A stretch of 64,000 nucleotides of DNA. Origin: Veillonella sp. (lineage in GTDB: Bacteria; Bacillota; Negativicutes; Veillonellales; Veillonellaceae). The notes beneath the pieces are model-generated. The model ran no database searches, was not told the DNA's origin, and was given only the letters and a program-made list of their open reading frames with translations. The stretch spans positions 1,870,501 to 1,934,500 of the forward strand of contig NZ_JBGKFB010000001.1 in assembly GCF_041333735.1 (NCBI RefSeq), given 5' to 3'. Below, piece after piece: positions 8,567 to 17,963 of this stretch. Each line of letters opens with the position of its first letter. The stretch's first letter is position 1. A program made the position numbers and the translations under genes.

Positions 8567-8814
8567 TAAAAAAGACCCCTCATCTCATACAGAGACGATG
8601 GTCCGCGGTTCCACTCTGTTAGGTACCAATGTAGTACCCACTCATCGCATAACGGCGCGTCACCGGACAAACCTACCTATAATCGGAGTGTCAGCTCGTG
8701 AATGCATTTCGTCTACCTATCCTTGAACCCTCCCACCATCGGTTCTCGCTAAAAAGTTAGTTGTAGAGTACTTCTTTCAGTCTCAGCTATTAGTAATCAT
8801 CTATATTCAGATAT
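8567..8814 (-). promoter_or_regulatory. T-box riboswitch leader of cysS (predicted tRNA-Cys sensor)
   Basis: The leader carries the T-box core AGAGTGGAACCGCGG at 8617-8603 (minus strand), matching the consensus bulge that pairs with the tRNA acceptor end. It is followed by a terminator, a GACC/GGTC plus UCGUCUC/GAGAUGA stem with TTTTTTATTTT (8604-8567). Upstream, the GAACC/GGTTC hairpin around GATGGTGGGAG resembles the Stem I tip. A TGC codon at 8706-8704 in the context GAAATGCATTC is the likely specifier for cysteine, consistent with the gene. Uncharged tRNA-Cys should stabilise the antiterminator. Confidence 0.9.
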
Positions 8815-8820
8815 GTAAAT

Positions 8821-8849
8821 ATTGTATCAATTATCCTATAGAATGTCAA
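8821..8849 (-). promoter_or_regulatory. Promoter of the cysS T-box transcript
   Basis: TTGACA (8849-8844), 17-base spacer, TACAAT (8826-8821) on the minus strand. Initiation would fall near 8814, at the 5' end of the T-box leader. Confidence 0.88.
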
Positions 8850-8863
8850 TGAGAACAAGAAAA

Positions 8864-8936
8864 TCCTCACCTTTCAACATATCCTGCTAGCCTATGATAC
8901 ATGCGTATTTCGACTATATAATTTGAAAGATGAGGA
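8864..8936 (-). terminator. Large hairpin after the bile-acid symporter gene
   Basis: Arms of 14 bases (8864-8877 and 8923-8936) pair fully with one G-U in minus-strand RNA, enclosing about 45 bases, then TTTTCTTGTTC. It can serve as a terminator before the cysS promoter. The loop is unusually long for one, so another RNA role is possible. Confidence 0.5.
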
Positions 8937-8950
8937 CGAAGTATTACCTA

Positions 8951-9904
8951 TTAAGCATTTTCTAATTTTTCTTGATCATCATGTTTACGGCAAATACCTG
9001 CAAAGATAGAGCCTGTAAAGTTATGGATGATAGAGAACACTGCACCTGCTACTGCTGCTTGGGGTGTAAAGTGTTTAAGTGCTAAAGATACGGATAATGC
9101 AGAGTTTTGCATTGCCACTTCAATTTGCATCGCACGACGGGAAGAAATATCGATGCTAAGGGCCTTACAAATGAAGTACGTTACTACGTAACCACTCACA
9201 TTTTGTACCAAGCAAGCTACGAAGATGATGAAACCAGTTTCAGCAATTTGTTTTTGGTTTACTGCAGTTACAGCAGCCAAGATTAACAATACTGCAATAG
9301 CCGCAATTGTAGGACATACAGATTTAACAAGTTCGATTTTAGAACCGATGAAGTAATTCAATACGATACCCAAGATGATTGGTACCAATACGATTTTTAC
9401 GATAGAAATAAACATCGGCATGAATTGAATTTCAATGGAAGATGTAGCACCTGCATAGAGTACAACGAATAAAGGTGTCAAAATCGGAGCCAATAATGTA
9501 GAAACAGTCGTTGCAGATACAGATAAAGGAACATTACCATTCGCAAGGAATGTCATAACATTAGAAGCTGTCCCGCCAGGACATGCACCTAACAAGATGA
9601 AGCCGATACCAATTTCCGGCGGGAAATTAAAGATAAGAGCCACCAAGAAACCTGCCAATGGCATCCATAAGAATTGGATAACAGATACAAGAATAACCTT
9701 CATTGGTTGCTTAAATACATCAAGGAAAACTTGTGCTGTTAATGTTAACCCCATGGCAAACATAACAAATTGAAGCATGTACGCAATGTACGGTGTCATC
9801 CAAGAAAATACAGTTGGTAATAAATACGCTAACACTGCCATCAATAGCACGATCCATGAAAGATAGCTATTGAATAAGTGATTAAGAGAACGAATAATAC
9901 TCAT
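8951..9904 (-). CDS. Bile acid:sodium symporter (BASS) family transporter
   Basis: About 317 residues with eight to ten membrane segments. FVMFAMGLTLTAQVF near the N-terminus, the ILLGACPGGTASNVMTFLANGNVPLSVSATTVSTLLAPILTPLF stretch (parts: CPGGTASNV, LSVSATTVSTL) and EVAMQNSALSV are hallmarks of the BASS/SBF fold, where they form the Na+ and substrate sites. The substrate is unknown; family members move bile acids, pantoate or organic acids. The start is taken at the second in-frame ATG (9904), preceded by a weak AAAGTGAGTG; an ATG 6 codons upstream at 9922 lacks any such site. It sits between gltX and cysS where Bacillus has cysE, with its own promoter and terminators, so it is an insertion in the conserved order. 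Confidence 0.87.
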   Translation of the reverse strand: MSIIRSLNHLFNSYLSWIVLLMAVLAYLLPTVFSWMTPYIAYMLQFVMFAMGLTLTAQVFLDVFKQPMKVILVSVIQFLWMPLAGFLVALIFNFPPEIGIGFILLGACPGGTASNVMTFLANGNVPLSVSATTVSTLLAPILTPLFVVLYAGATSSIEIQFMPMFISIVKIVLVPIILGIVLNYFIGSKIELVKSVCPTIAAIAVLLILAAVTAVNQKQIAETGFIIFVACLVQNVSGYVVTYFICKALSIDISSRRAMQIEVAMQNSALSVSLALKHFTPQAAVAGAVFSIIHNFTGSIFAGICRKHDDQEKLENA

Positions 9905-9949
9905 AAAAGCACTCACTTTCATAATAAATAAAAATAAAAGACGCCGATT

Positions 9950-9978
9950 ATTATAGCATTTCTATTGAATAATCTCAA
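9950..9978 (-). promoter_or_regulatory. Promoter of the BASS transporter gene
   Basis: TTGAGA (9978-9973), 17-base spacer, TATAAT (9955-9950) on the minus strand, just after the gltX terminator. Confidence 0.75.
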
Positions 9979-9985
9979 TATACAT

Positions 9986-10020
9986 AAAAAAGCTCCCATA
10001 ACCTCAGCTATGAGAGCTTT
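9986..10020 (-). terminator. Terminator after gltX
   Basis: AAAGCTC/GAGCTTT outer stem and CATA/TATG inner stem separated by a single mismatch, 8-base loop, then six T on the minus strand. It closes the radA-yacL-ispDF-gltX transcript. Confidence 0.83.
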
Positions 10021-10037
10021 TATATTAACCTATATTA

Positions 10038-11507
10038 CTATTTTGTTAAAGCGCTAACATTGTCTAAGCGATGTAAGCATTTTTCTTTACCAAGTAATGT
10101 AACGATATTATTCAAATCTGGACCATGCATTTGACCTGTTAAAGCCACACGGATTGGCATGAATACGAATTTACCTTTCAAAGCAGTTTCTTTCATAACA
10201 GCTTTAATCGTTGCTTTTACAACGTCAGGTGTAATTTCATCAAGTTCTGCCAATGCATTACGGAATGCTCCTAGAACTGTTGGTGCTGTTTCTTCATTCA
10301 ATACAGCACGCAATTCCTCTTCGTGACCTTCTTCAAGGAAAACTGTTTCACCCATGAACATGCCTACATGATCTTTAATTTGGGCACCATAGCTAATATG
10401 ATCACGGAATGTAGAGCATAACAATGTCAACCAATCAATATCCGCTTGATTTAAGCTATCTGGAGCCAAACCAACCTCTTTCAAATGAGGTAAGCAAAGA
10501 TGGAATAACTCTTCATCGCTCAAGTTTTTCATGTAATGGAAGTTGATATGGTTCAATTTATCAATGTCGAATACGGCAGGGTTCTTAGCTACGCGATCCA
10601 TAGAGAAGGCTTGAATCAATTCATCTTGTGTAAAGAACTCTTCTTCCCCTTCTGGAGCCCAACCTAGAAGCGCTAAGAAGTTTACAAGTGCTTCTGGCAA
10701 GTAGCCTAATTGTTTGTATTGTTCAACAGAAGTAGCACCATGACGTTTGGACATTTTCTTGTAATCTTTACCAAGAATCAAGGAAATATGGCCAAACTTA
10801 GGTACTTCCCAACCTAAAGCTTCATAAATAGCCATTTGACGTGGTGTATTAGATAAATGTTCCTCTGCACGAATAACGTGAGTAATGCCCATCATATGAT
10901 CGTCCATTACTACTGCAAAGTTATATACAGGAATACCATCGGATTTAACGATAACGAAGTCACCTACACCGTTGGACTCAAAAGATACATGGCCACGTAC
11001 CATATCGTCGAAAGCATATGTTTTATTCAAAGGAACGCGTAAGCGAATTGTTGGTTTACGACCTTCTGCAATATATTTAGCCTTAGTTTCTTCGTCTAAG
11101 TGTTGGCAATGACCATTATATTTAGGTGTTTCGCCACGATCCATTTGTTCTTGACGAACAGCATCTAATTCTTCTGGTGTACAGTAGCACTCATAAGCTT
11201 TGCCTTCGTCTAATAAGCGTTGTGTTACTTCTTTATATAAATCGAGACGTTCTGTTTGACGGTAAGGGCCATTGTCGCCACCTACATCAATACCTTCATC
11301 CCAGTTCATGCCAAGCCATTGTAAGGAAGCTTTGATATTTTCTTCACTTTCACGTGTGGAACGAGCCAAATCTGTATCTTCAATACGCAATACAAATGTG
11401 CCTTTTTCCTTACGTGCTAATAGCCAGTTAAACAAAGCAGAACGAGCACCACCAATATGGAATGGACCCGTAGGGCTTGGAGCAAAACGAACTTTCATGG
11501 AACTCAT
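10038..11507 (-). CDS. gltX: Glutamate--tRNA ligase
   Basis: Class I synthetase of 489 residues charging tRNA-Glu (and possibly tRNA-Gln if a GatCAB route is used; not visible here). HIGG at 17-20, the RIEDTD motif at 41-46 and KMSKR at 251-255 are intact. AAGGAGAGG 7 bases before the ATG supports the first start rather than the Met three codons on. It follows ispDF by two bases, as in the Bacillus order. Confidence 0.96.
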   Translation of the reverse strand: MSSMKVRFAPSPTGPFHIGGARSALFNWLLARKEKGTFVLRIEDTDLARSTRESEENIKASLQWLGMNWDEGIDVGGDNGPYRQTERLDLYKEVTQRLLDEGKAYECYCTPEELDAVRQEQMDRGETPKYNGHCQHLDEETKAKYIAEGRKPTIRLRVPLNKTYAFDDMVRGHVSFESNGVGDFVIVKSDGIPVYNFAVVMDDHMMGITHVIRAEEHLSNTPRQMAIYEALGWEVPKFGHISLILGKDYKKMSKRHGATSVEQYKQLGYLPEALVNFLALLGWAPEGEEEFFTQDELIQAFSMDRVAKNPAVFDIDKLNHINFHYMKNLSDEELFHLCLPHLKEVGLAPDSLNQADIDWLTLLCSTFRDHISYGAQIKDHVGMFMGETVFLEEGHEEELRAVLNEETAPTVLGAFRNALAELDEITPDVVKATIKAVMKETALKGKFVFMPIRVALTGQMHGPDLNNIVTLLGKEKCLHRLDNVSALTK

Positions 11508-11509
11508 GA

Positions 11510-12685
11510 TTATACCTCTCCTTCATATACAGAAACGACAGCTTGTGCAGCAATGCCTTCGCGGCGCCCAATAGCACCCAGCATTTCGTTTGTTGTCGCT
11601 TTAATACTAATACGTTCTAATGGTATTTCTAAAACAGATTGTAAATTCGCCTTCATCATATCGATGTGCGGCTTTAATTTAGGTGTCTCCGAAATAACCA
11701 TAATATCTATATTATAGGCTTGTAACCCACGTTCTTTCAATAAGGAATTAACCTTTTCTAGTAAAAGCATACTAGAAATCCCTTTATACTGGTCATCTTC
11801 AGGCGGGAAATAATATCCAATATCTCGTAAACCTGCAGCACCTAACATGGCATCCATCAATGCATGAATGAGAACATCCGCATCGGAATGACCATCAGGA
11901 CCAAGTTCAGATTCGATATGAACACCGCCAAGAATACAAGGGCGACCTGCTTTTAATTGATGAATATCATAACCAAATCCAACGCGCATACGTGTATCCT
12001 CAATTCCTAAATATCGTTTAGCTACTGCAATATCATTCGGTGTTGTTACCTTTATATTACAATAGTCTCCTTCAACTATATGTACAGGCTTTCCTATATA
12101 CTCTACTAAAGATACATCATCTGTGCCAAGATACTTTGTTTCATAAGCCGCTTGATGAGCCTCTACAAACAAGTCTTTTTGAAAGCCTTGTGGCGTTTGA
12201 ATTTGATATAACTCACTACGATGTAATGTTTCCAAAACATTATGATCTGTATCAACCCGTTTAATGGTATCCGTAGCCGGAACACCTACAGTAGCTGCAC
12301 CATGGATATTAGCCGCCTCAGCTACATCACTAAACAGCTTAGTAGAAGCTAAAGGTCGCGCCCCATCATGAACAAGAACTATATTAGTATCCTCTGATAC
12401 AGCCTTGAGTCCACATGCTACAGAATCTTGACGCTCTTTTCCACCTAGCACTATATGAACTGGAACAGTCAAATCCAACTCTTGAATATGTTTTGTCATA
12501 TATTCTTGTTCGCCTTCGGCTACAACAAGAATAATCTCTTTCAAACCTTCAATATTTGCCACATTTTGCAATGTACGCTGAATGATAGAGAATCGTCCTA
12601 AAGGGATAAATATCTTATTTTCTTTATACCCCATGCGGCGCCCCGCACCAGCGGCGAGAACAATACAACTAATTACCTTGTCCAT
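11510..12685 (-). CDS. ispDF: Bifunctional IspD/IspF enzyme of the MEP isoprenoid pathway
   Basis: A fusion of 4-diphosphocytidyl-2C-methyl-D-erythritol synthase (IspD, about 1-230) and 2C-methyl-D-erythritol 2,4-cyclodiphosphate synthase (IspF, 233-391). The nucleotide loop is LAAGAGRRMG at 10-19, with VHDGARPL and a KVTTPND segment further on. IspF begins MRVGFGYDIH with metal ligands D8, H10 and H42 (domain numbering) and ends with the KATTNEMLGAIGRREGIAA signature. Start at the ATG at 12685 has GGAGG 6 bases before it; the ATG four codons upstream has none. In Bacillus the two genes are separate neighbours at this same place. It overlaps yacL by 17 bases. Confidence 0.95.
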   Translation of the reverse strand: MDKVISCIVLAAGAGRRMGYKENKIFIPLGRFSIIQRTLQNVANIEGLKEIILVVAEGEQEYMTKHIQELDLTVPVHIVLGGKERQDSVACGLKAVSEDTNIVLVHDGARPLASTKLFSDVAEAANIHGAATVGVPATDTIKRVDTDHNVLETLHRSELYQIQTPQGFQKDLFVEAHQAAYETKYLGTDDVSLVEYIGKPVHIVEGDYCNIKVTTPNDIAVAKRYLGIEDTRMRVGFGYDIHQLKAGRPCILGGVHIESELGPDGHSDADVLIHALMDAMLGAAGLRDIGYYFPPEDDQYKGISSMLLLEKVNSLLKERGLQAYNIDIMVISETPKLKPHIDMMKANLQSVLEIPLERISIKATTNEMLGAIGRREGIAAQAVVSVYEGEV

Positions 12686-13820
12686 TTTGTCCTCCATCTA
12701 CACGAGCAAAGATCATGCGACCTGCACTAGTTTGTAATATGGATGTAACCATTACCTCTACAGTTTGCCCCACATAAGGTTTACCATCTTCAACAACAAT
12801 CATGGTACCATCATCGAGATAAGCAACACCTTGGTGTACTTCCTTGCCTTCTTTCATAATTTGCACGCGAATCCATTCGCCTGCAATGAGGGCCGGTTTC
12901 AGTACATTGGCTAGTTCATTCAGATTAAGCACCTCAATGCCTTGCACTCGAGCCACCTTATTTAAGTTGAAGTCATTAGTCATCAACTTCCACTGCTTAT
13001 CCAAAGCAAGACGCATTAATTTAGAATCTACTTCTGTAAGATCATCATAATCATCTTCTATCACTTCAATGGCTACCTTGTTAGCATCTTGCATCTCTTT
13101 CAAAATATCGAGGCCACGACGACCGCGATTTCTCTTTGTAGCATCAGCAGAGTCAGAAATAATTTGTAACTCATTCAATACAAAGAGGGGAACCATTAGA
13201 GGGCCTTCAATAAATCCTGTATTACATAGTTCCTTAATACGTCCATCAATAATAACAGATGTATCTAGTAGTTTTGGTGTGCTCGTAGTTTTATCAGATT
13301 TATGAGTAGAGAACATTTTAAAACGACTTGTTTTTTTAGTGCCATCTCCACTCCATTGTTGTACATAGTTATTGTACATTTCAGGGCCTTTACGAGCCAT
13401 AATTTTAAGGCCACTATATCCAAAGATAGCACTCAATATAATAGGAATATATGGACCTATAATAGGTACTTGATTGAATGCAACACCAATTAAATTTGCA
13501 ATAATAAGACCGAATAATAAACCGATGGTGCCTGCAATCAATTCTTGATTTGGAATATGAGTAAGAATGCGTTCTAAACGTTTAGCAATGACTAAGCCTT
13601 GCTTTAAAATAAATGAAGAAATTAAATACCCAATAATAACGCCTAATAGAGTACCAAAAATCAATACTGAAATACGTGCAATGGTTAATGACATATCCCC
13701 AAAGGACTCAAAGTGAGAAACCAAATATGGGTCGATAATAGGTGCTAAGCTATCCATTCCAACATAGGCCGCTGTGCCCACAAGAATAGCTATTACATAG
13801 CGCAATATCCGATAAATCAT
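12669..13820 (-). CDS. yacL: PIN/TRAM-domain membrane protein (YacL family)
   Basis: A 383-residue protein with four membrane segments in the first 140 residues, then a cytoplasmic PIN domain (LLDTSVIIDGRI with D186 and D192; later acids in TEVDSKLMRLA and LMTNDFNLNKVA) and a C-terminal TRAM domain (about 318-376). The fold predicts a membrane-anchored, RNA-directed nuclease, though no substrate is established for the family. It lies between radA and ispDF as in Bacillus; disA, which Bacillus has between radA and yacL, is absent. Confidence 0.9.
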   Translation of the reverse strand: MIYRILRYVIAILVGTAAYVGMDSLAPIIDPYLVSHFESFGDMSLTIARISVLIFGTLLGVIIGYLISSFILKQGLVIAKRLERILTHIPNQELIAGTIGLLFGLIIANLIGVAFNQVPIIGPYIPIILSAIFGYSGLKIMARKGPEMYNNYVQQWSGDGTKKTSRFKMFSTHKSDKTTSTPKLLDTSVIIDGRIKELCNTGFIEGPLMVPLFVLNELQIISDSADATKRNRGRRGLDILKEMQDANKVAIEVIEDDYDDLTEVDSKLMRLALDKQWKLMTNDFNLNKVARVQGIEVLNLNELANVLKPALIAGEWIRVQIMKEGKEVHQGVAYLDDGTMIVVEDGKPYVGQTVEVMVTSILQTSAGRMIFARVDGGQNGQGN

Positions 13821-13835
13821 TACATCACCTCCTAA

Positions 13836-15209
13836 TTAAGAAAATACCAACTTCATTGCCTCTTGAATAGATTTAACGCCTCTAATCTTGATAGAACTAT
13901 CATTATCCTTGATTTGTTTGTAATTGCCTTCAGGGATAATAAACTTTTTAAAGCCTAATTTCTTAGCTTCATTGATACGCTGTTCAATACGTGGAATGCT
14001 ACGAACATTACCAGTGAGCCCTACTTCACCTAAAATGACCATATCGGTAGGAACAATACGATTTTTTAAATTAGATACGATAGCAACGGCCATAGACAAG
14101 TCACAAGCCGGTTCATTTACCTTGAGACCACCAATAACGTTAACGTACACGTCCTTATTACCTAACGTAAAACCACAACGTTTTTCTAATACTGCCAAAA
14201 GTACTATTAAACGATTAAGGTCATAACCGATTGCAGTTCTTCTAGGCATACCAAAAGCAGTCGTAACAACAAGGCTTTGTACCTCTACAAGAATAGGCCG
14301 AACTCCTTCAAGATAAATCATAACTGCGCTGCCGCTTTCCTCATCAGATCGTTCTGCCAATAAGGAAGCTGATGGATTAGATAACTCTTGTAACCCTTCC
14401 TCAACCATGGCAAAGATACCTGTTTCAGATGTAGAGCCAAAACGATTCTTAATAGAGCGCAAAATACGGAATTGGTAAGACCGTTCACCTTCAAAGTAAA
14501 GTACTACATCCACCATATGTTCTAACATACGGGGCCCTGCAATATTACCTTCCTTAGTAACATGTCCAATAATTACCGTTGGGATATTTCGTTCTTTACA
14601 GAAGCGAAGGAGTCGAGATGTACATTCTCGCACTTGGCTTACACTACCTGGAGCAGCATCAATATCTCCAGTATACATGGTTTGAATGGAGTCAATAACT
14701 AGTAAGGATGGTATCATTGCATCAGCTTGCTCTAAGATATGATCTAAATCTGTATCGGCAATAACTTGTAGTCGTTCACTATTGATGTGAAGTCGTTCTG
14801 CCCGAAGTTTAAGCTGTAATTGAGACTCTTCTCCAGATGCATAGAGAACAGTACCTACCGTATCGGCTACCTTTTGAGATACTTGAAGAAGTAGTGTAGA
14901 CTTGCCTATACCAGGATCACCACCTAAGAGCATAAGAGCCCCAGGAACAATCCCACCACCTAATACACGGTCAATTTCACCAAAGGTTGTAGATACACGA
15001 GCGATAGATGAAATTTCAATATCTGGTAAAGCTGTTGGTTTTGTTGTTTGATTTCCCACACCTCGTGAAGGCGTGCGGCTATGTTTAGTTTCTTTAATAA
15101 TCTCTTCAACTAATGTATTCCATTCGCCACATTGTGGACAACGTCCCATCCACTTAGAAGACTCCGCTCCACAATTTTGACAGAAGAATACTGATTTTGC
15201 TTTTGCCAT
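13836..15209 (-). CDS. radA: DNA repair protein RadA (Sms)
   Basis: RecA-like branch-migration ATPase used in recombination and transformation. The 457-residue protein has an N-terminal zinc finger (C10, C13, C24, C27), a Walker A GDPGIGKS at 97-104, the RadA-specific KNRFGSTSE motif near 250, and a C-terminal Lon-protease-like domain (NVIGGLKVNEPACDLSMAVAI). It begins the radA-yacL-ispDF-gltX run and is separated from clpC by a strong terminator. Confidence 0.95.
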   Translation of the reverse strand: MAKAKSVFFCQNCGAESSKWMGRCPQCGEWNTLVEEIIKETKHSRTPSRGVGNQTTKPTALPDIEISSIARVSTTFGEIDRVLGGGIVPGALMLLGGDPGIGKSTLLLQVSQKVADTVGTVLYASGEESQLQLKLRAERLHINSERLQVIADTDLDHILEQADAMIPSLLVIDSIQTMYTGDIDAAPGSVSQVRECTSRLLRFCKERNIPTVIIGHVTKEGNIAGPRMLEHMVDVVLYFEGERSYQFRILRSIKNRFGSTSETGIFAMVEEGLQELSNPSASLLAERSDEESGSAVMIYLEGVRPILVEVQSLVVTTAFGMPRRTAIGYDLNRLIVLLAVLEKRCGFTLGNKDVYVNVIGGLKVNEPACDLSMAVAIVSNLKNRIVPTDMVILGEVGLTGNVRSIPRIEQRINEAKKLGFKKFIIPEGNYKQIKDNDSSIKIRGVKSIQEAMKLVFS

Positions 15210-15237
15210 AATACCTCAAAACTGTTATAAAAGATAA

Positions 15238-15272
15238 AAAAGGTCATGAATGATAACCATTCATGACCTTTT
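15238..15272 (-). terminator. Terminator after clpC
   Basis: A perfect 15-bp stem (AAAAGGTCATGAATG and its complement) with a 5-base loop. The minus-strand side runs into TTTTTTATC. It separates the ctsR-clpC unit from radA. Confidence 0.88.
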
Positions 15273-15378
15273 ATGCATAATTTTACTACATGGTTACTAT
15301 CATTATTCTATAGTATACCATTTAAGCCATATAATTTATATGAAAGGTAGTCATTAACTATTTATTTTTGTATTTATA

Positions 15379-17823
15379 TTAAATCGTTACAACAATATCG
15401 TTATCCTTTGCATCTACTTTAATAGTTTTTCCTCCTATCGCCTCTCCTTTCAAAATAAGATCGGATACAGGGTCCTCAATTAAACGTTGAATAGCACGTT
15501 TTAAAGGCCGAGCCCCCATAGTAAAATCAGAACCTTCTTTAACGAGTAACTTCATAGCCTCAGATGTAATTTCTAAATGTAAATCACGTTCTTCAAGACG
15601 CTTTATTACATCACTCATCAAAATAGTCACAATTTTTGTTAAGTCCTCTTCAGTTAATGGATGGAACACAATCATCTCATCAATACGATTTAAGAACTCT
15701 GGTCTGAAATGACGCTTTACAGCATCCATAACAGATTTCTTAGCCTCTTTAAAATCTATGGTTTTAGAATCATTAGTATGAGATTCTGCTTTTTTCGGTG
15801 CTAAGAAACCTAATTCTGTAGAGTTCTTATGTAATGCTTTAGCGCCTAAGTTACTAGTCATGATAATAACCGTATTTCTAAAGTCTACGGTTCGCCCTTG
15901 ACTATCTGTAAGACGGCCATCATCTAGAACTTGTAATAGAATATTAAAGAAATCTGCATGCGCCTTTTCTACTTCGTCGAGTAAAATAACGCTATATGGT
16001 TTACGTCGAACTGCATCAGTCAATTGGCCTCCCTCTTCATAGCCTACATATCCTGGAGGTGCCCCAACTAAACGGGAAACAGTATGTTTTTCCATATATT
16101 CAGACATATCAAGTCGAATCATAGCAGATTCATCGCCGAACAAGGAGGATGCAAGCGCTCTTGCTAGCTCAGTTTTACCAACCCCTGTTGGTCCAAGGAA
16201 CAAGAAGGAACCAATTGGACGTTTTGGATCCTTTAATCCAGCCCTTGCACGGCGCACAGCTTTTGCTACAGCTGTAACAGCATCATCTTGACCGATGACA
16301 CGTTTATGTAATTCATCTTCTAAATGAAGCAAGGTTTCTGATTCTTCTTCTGCGATTTTAGCTACAGGAATACCAGTCCACTGAGCTACTACGGCAGCGA
16401 TATCTTCCTCTGTAACTATTAGTTTTTGATCACTTTCTTCTTTAGCTACAGTTTTTTTATCATCAATTTCTTTAACTAGAGATTGCTCCTCGTCACGAAG
16501 TTTAGCAGCCTTCTCAAAATCTTGTGATGTAACAGCAGCTTCTTTTTCTTTCTTTACTGTATTGAGTCGGTCTTCTAAGGCCTTAACATCTGGTGCTGCA
16601 GAAAATACTTTCATGCGGACCTTAGATGCAGCCTCATCAACCACATCGATAGCCTTATCAGGCAAAAATCGATCTGTAATATATCTACTAGATAAGGTAA
16701 CAGCTGCTTTTAATGCTTCATCAGTAATTTTCGCCTTATGAAAAGCCTCATAACGATCTCGTAAGCCTATCAAGATTTCAAGAGCATCTTCTTCGTTCGG
16801 CTCACCTACTTGAACTGGTTGAAAACGACGTTCTAAGGCAGCATCTTTTTCAATATGTTTTTTATATTCATCAAGGGTTGTAGCACCAATAACTTGGAAT
16901 TCACCGCGTGCCAAAGCCGGTTTCAAGATGTTTGCTGCATCCATAGCACCTTCAGTAGCACCAGCTCCAACTAATGTATGAATTTCATCAATGAAGATAA
17001 TCATATCCTCATGTTGTTGAACTTCATCAATCGCTTTTTTTAATCGTTCTTCAAATTCGCCACGGTATTTTGCACCAGCTAACATAGAGCTAATACTTAG
17101 AGAAATAATGCGTTTATTGCGCAAAATCTCTGGCACATTACCATTGACAATACGTTGAGCCAAACCTTCGGCAATGGCTGTTTTACCTACACCAGGTTCA
17201 CCAATGAGCACTGGGTTATTTTTAGTTCTACGGCTAAGAATTTGAATAACTCGTTGAATTTCAGTATCGCGACCAATAACAGGATCAATTTTCCCTTGTT
17301 TCGCAGACTCATTTAAATCTGTAGCAAAATCGGTTAAGTCACCTAAATCGCAATTGTTATTCGCTCCTTCTTGTCTACCATCATCACCATTAGTACTAGA
17401 GCCAAGAATATGACGAATCGCTTCTACTATATCGTCGGTACGAATATTCATAGCCCGTAAAATTCCAACTGCAACACCACCGCCGTCGCTGAGTAAACCG
17501 AGTAGAATATGCTCAGTACCAACGTAATTATGATTCATGCGATTAGCTACTTGAACAGCTAACTCAAGTACATGCTTAACACGAGGAGTCATATATATAG
17601 ATGTTGCTTTTTTATTACCGCGACCAACTTGTTCTTCTACAGCTTCAAAAATATCTTCTGTAACAATACCAAGCTCTTCTAAAGCCTTAGCAGCAACACC
17701 ATTTTTAACCTTTGTAAGTCCGATGAGTACATGTTCAGTGCCTACATAGTCATGCCCTAGTTCTAGCGCTGCTTCTTGAGCAAAGGAAAGGACACGCTGT
17801 GCATCGTCTGTAAATCGTTGCAT
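15379..17823 (-). CDS. clpC: ATP-dependent Clp protease ATP-binding subunit ClpC
   Basis: A class I Hsp100 unfoldase that feeds ClpP; with McsB it degrades arginine-phosphorylated proteins. Two Clp-N repeats (about 1-145), first AAA+ domain with GEPGVGKT, a UVR/M-domain coiled segment (FEKAAKLRDEEQSLVKEI), second AAA+ domain with GPTGVGKT, then Clp-C. Two adjacent ATGs (17826 and 17823) are possible; GAGGTGAT is spaced better (7 bases) from the second. A 230-base gap with two inverted repeats precedes it, so it may have extra promoters besides that of ctsR. About 814 residues, normal for ClpC. Confidence 0.96.
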   Translation of the reverse strand: MQRFTDDAQRVLSFAQEAALELGHDYVGTEHVLIGLTKVKNGVAAKALEELGIVTEDIFEAVEEQVGRGNKKATSIYMTPRVKHVLELAVQVANRMNHNYVGTEHILLGLLSDGGGVAVGILRAMNIRTDDIVEAIRHILGSSTNGDDGRQEGANNNCDLGDLTDFATDLNESAKQGKIDPVIGRDTEIQRVIQILSRRTKNNPVLIGEPGVGKTAIAEGLAQRIVNGNVPEILRNKRIISLSISSMLAGAKYRGEFEERLKKAIDEVQQHEDMIIFIDEIHTLVGAGATEGAMDAANILKPALARGEFQVIGATTLDEYKKHIEKDAALERRFQPVQVGEPNEEDALEILIGLRDRYEAFHKAKITDEALKAAVTLSSRYITDRFLPDKAIDVVDEAASKVRMKVFSAAPDVKALEDRLNTVKKEKEAAVTSQDFEKAAKLRDEEQSLVKEIDDKKTVAKEESDQKLIVTEEDIAAVVAQWTGIPVAKIAEEESETLLHLEDELHKRVIGQDDAVTAVAKAVRRARAGLKDPKRPIGSFLFLGPTGVGKTELARALASSLFGDESAMIRLDMSEYMEKHTVSRLVGAPPGYVGYEEGGQLTDAVRRKPYSVILLDEVEKAHADFFNILLQVLDDGRLTDSQGRTVDFRNTVIIMTSNLGAKALHKNSTELGFLAPKKAESHTNDSKTIDFKEAKKSVMDAVKRHFRPEFLNRIDEMIVFHPLTEEDLTKIVTILMSDVIKRLEERDLHLEITSEAMKLLVKEGSDFTMGARPLKRAIQRLIEDPVSDLILKGEAIGGKTIKVDAKDNDIVVTI

Positions 17824-17883
17824 CATAATATCACCTCATCTATCTATGTAAATTGTAATTATTTCTCTTCAAATATATGTAAA

Positions 17884-17904
17884 CAATGGTAGGACATACC
17901 ATTG
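17884..17904. promoter_or_regulatory. Inverted repeat upstream of clpC
   Basis: CAATGGTA/TACCATTG, perfect 8-bp arms with a 5-base spacer, about 60 bases before the clpC start. It could be an operator or an RNA hairpin in the leader; there is no T-run after it. No CtsR heptad pair was seen here. Confidence 0.4.
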
Positions 17905-17963
17905 GAATAGCTATTAACTAAACAAACAAATTCTACAGTCAACTCGAATATATTATATTATAT

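Noticed and set aside
8083..8622. 179-codon plus-strand frame opposite cysS
   Set aside because: Antisense to cysS and running into the T-box terminator; composition is of a shadow frame.
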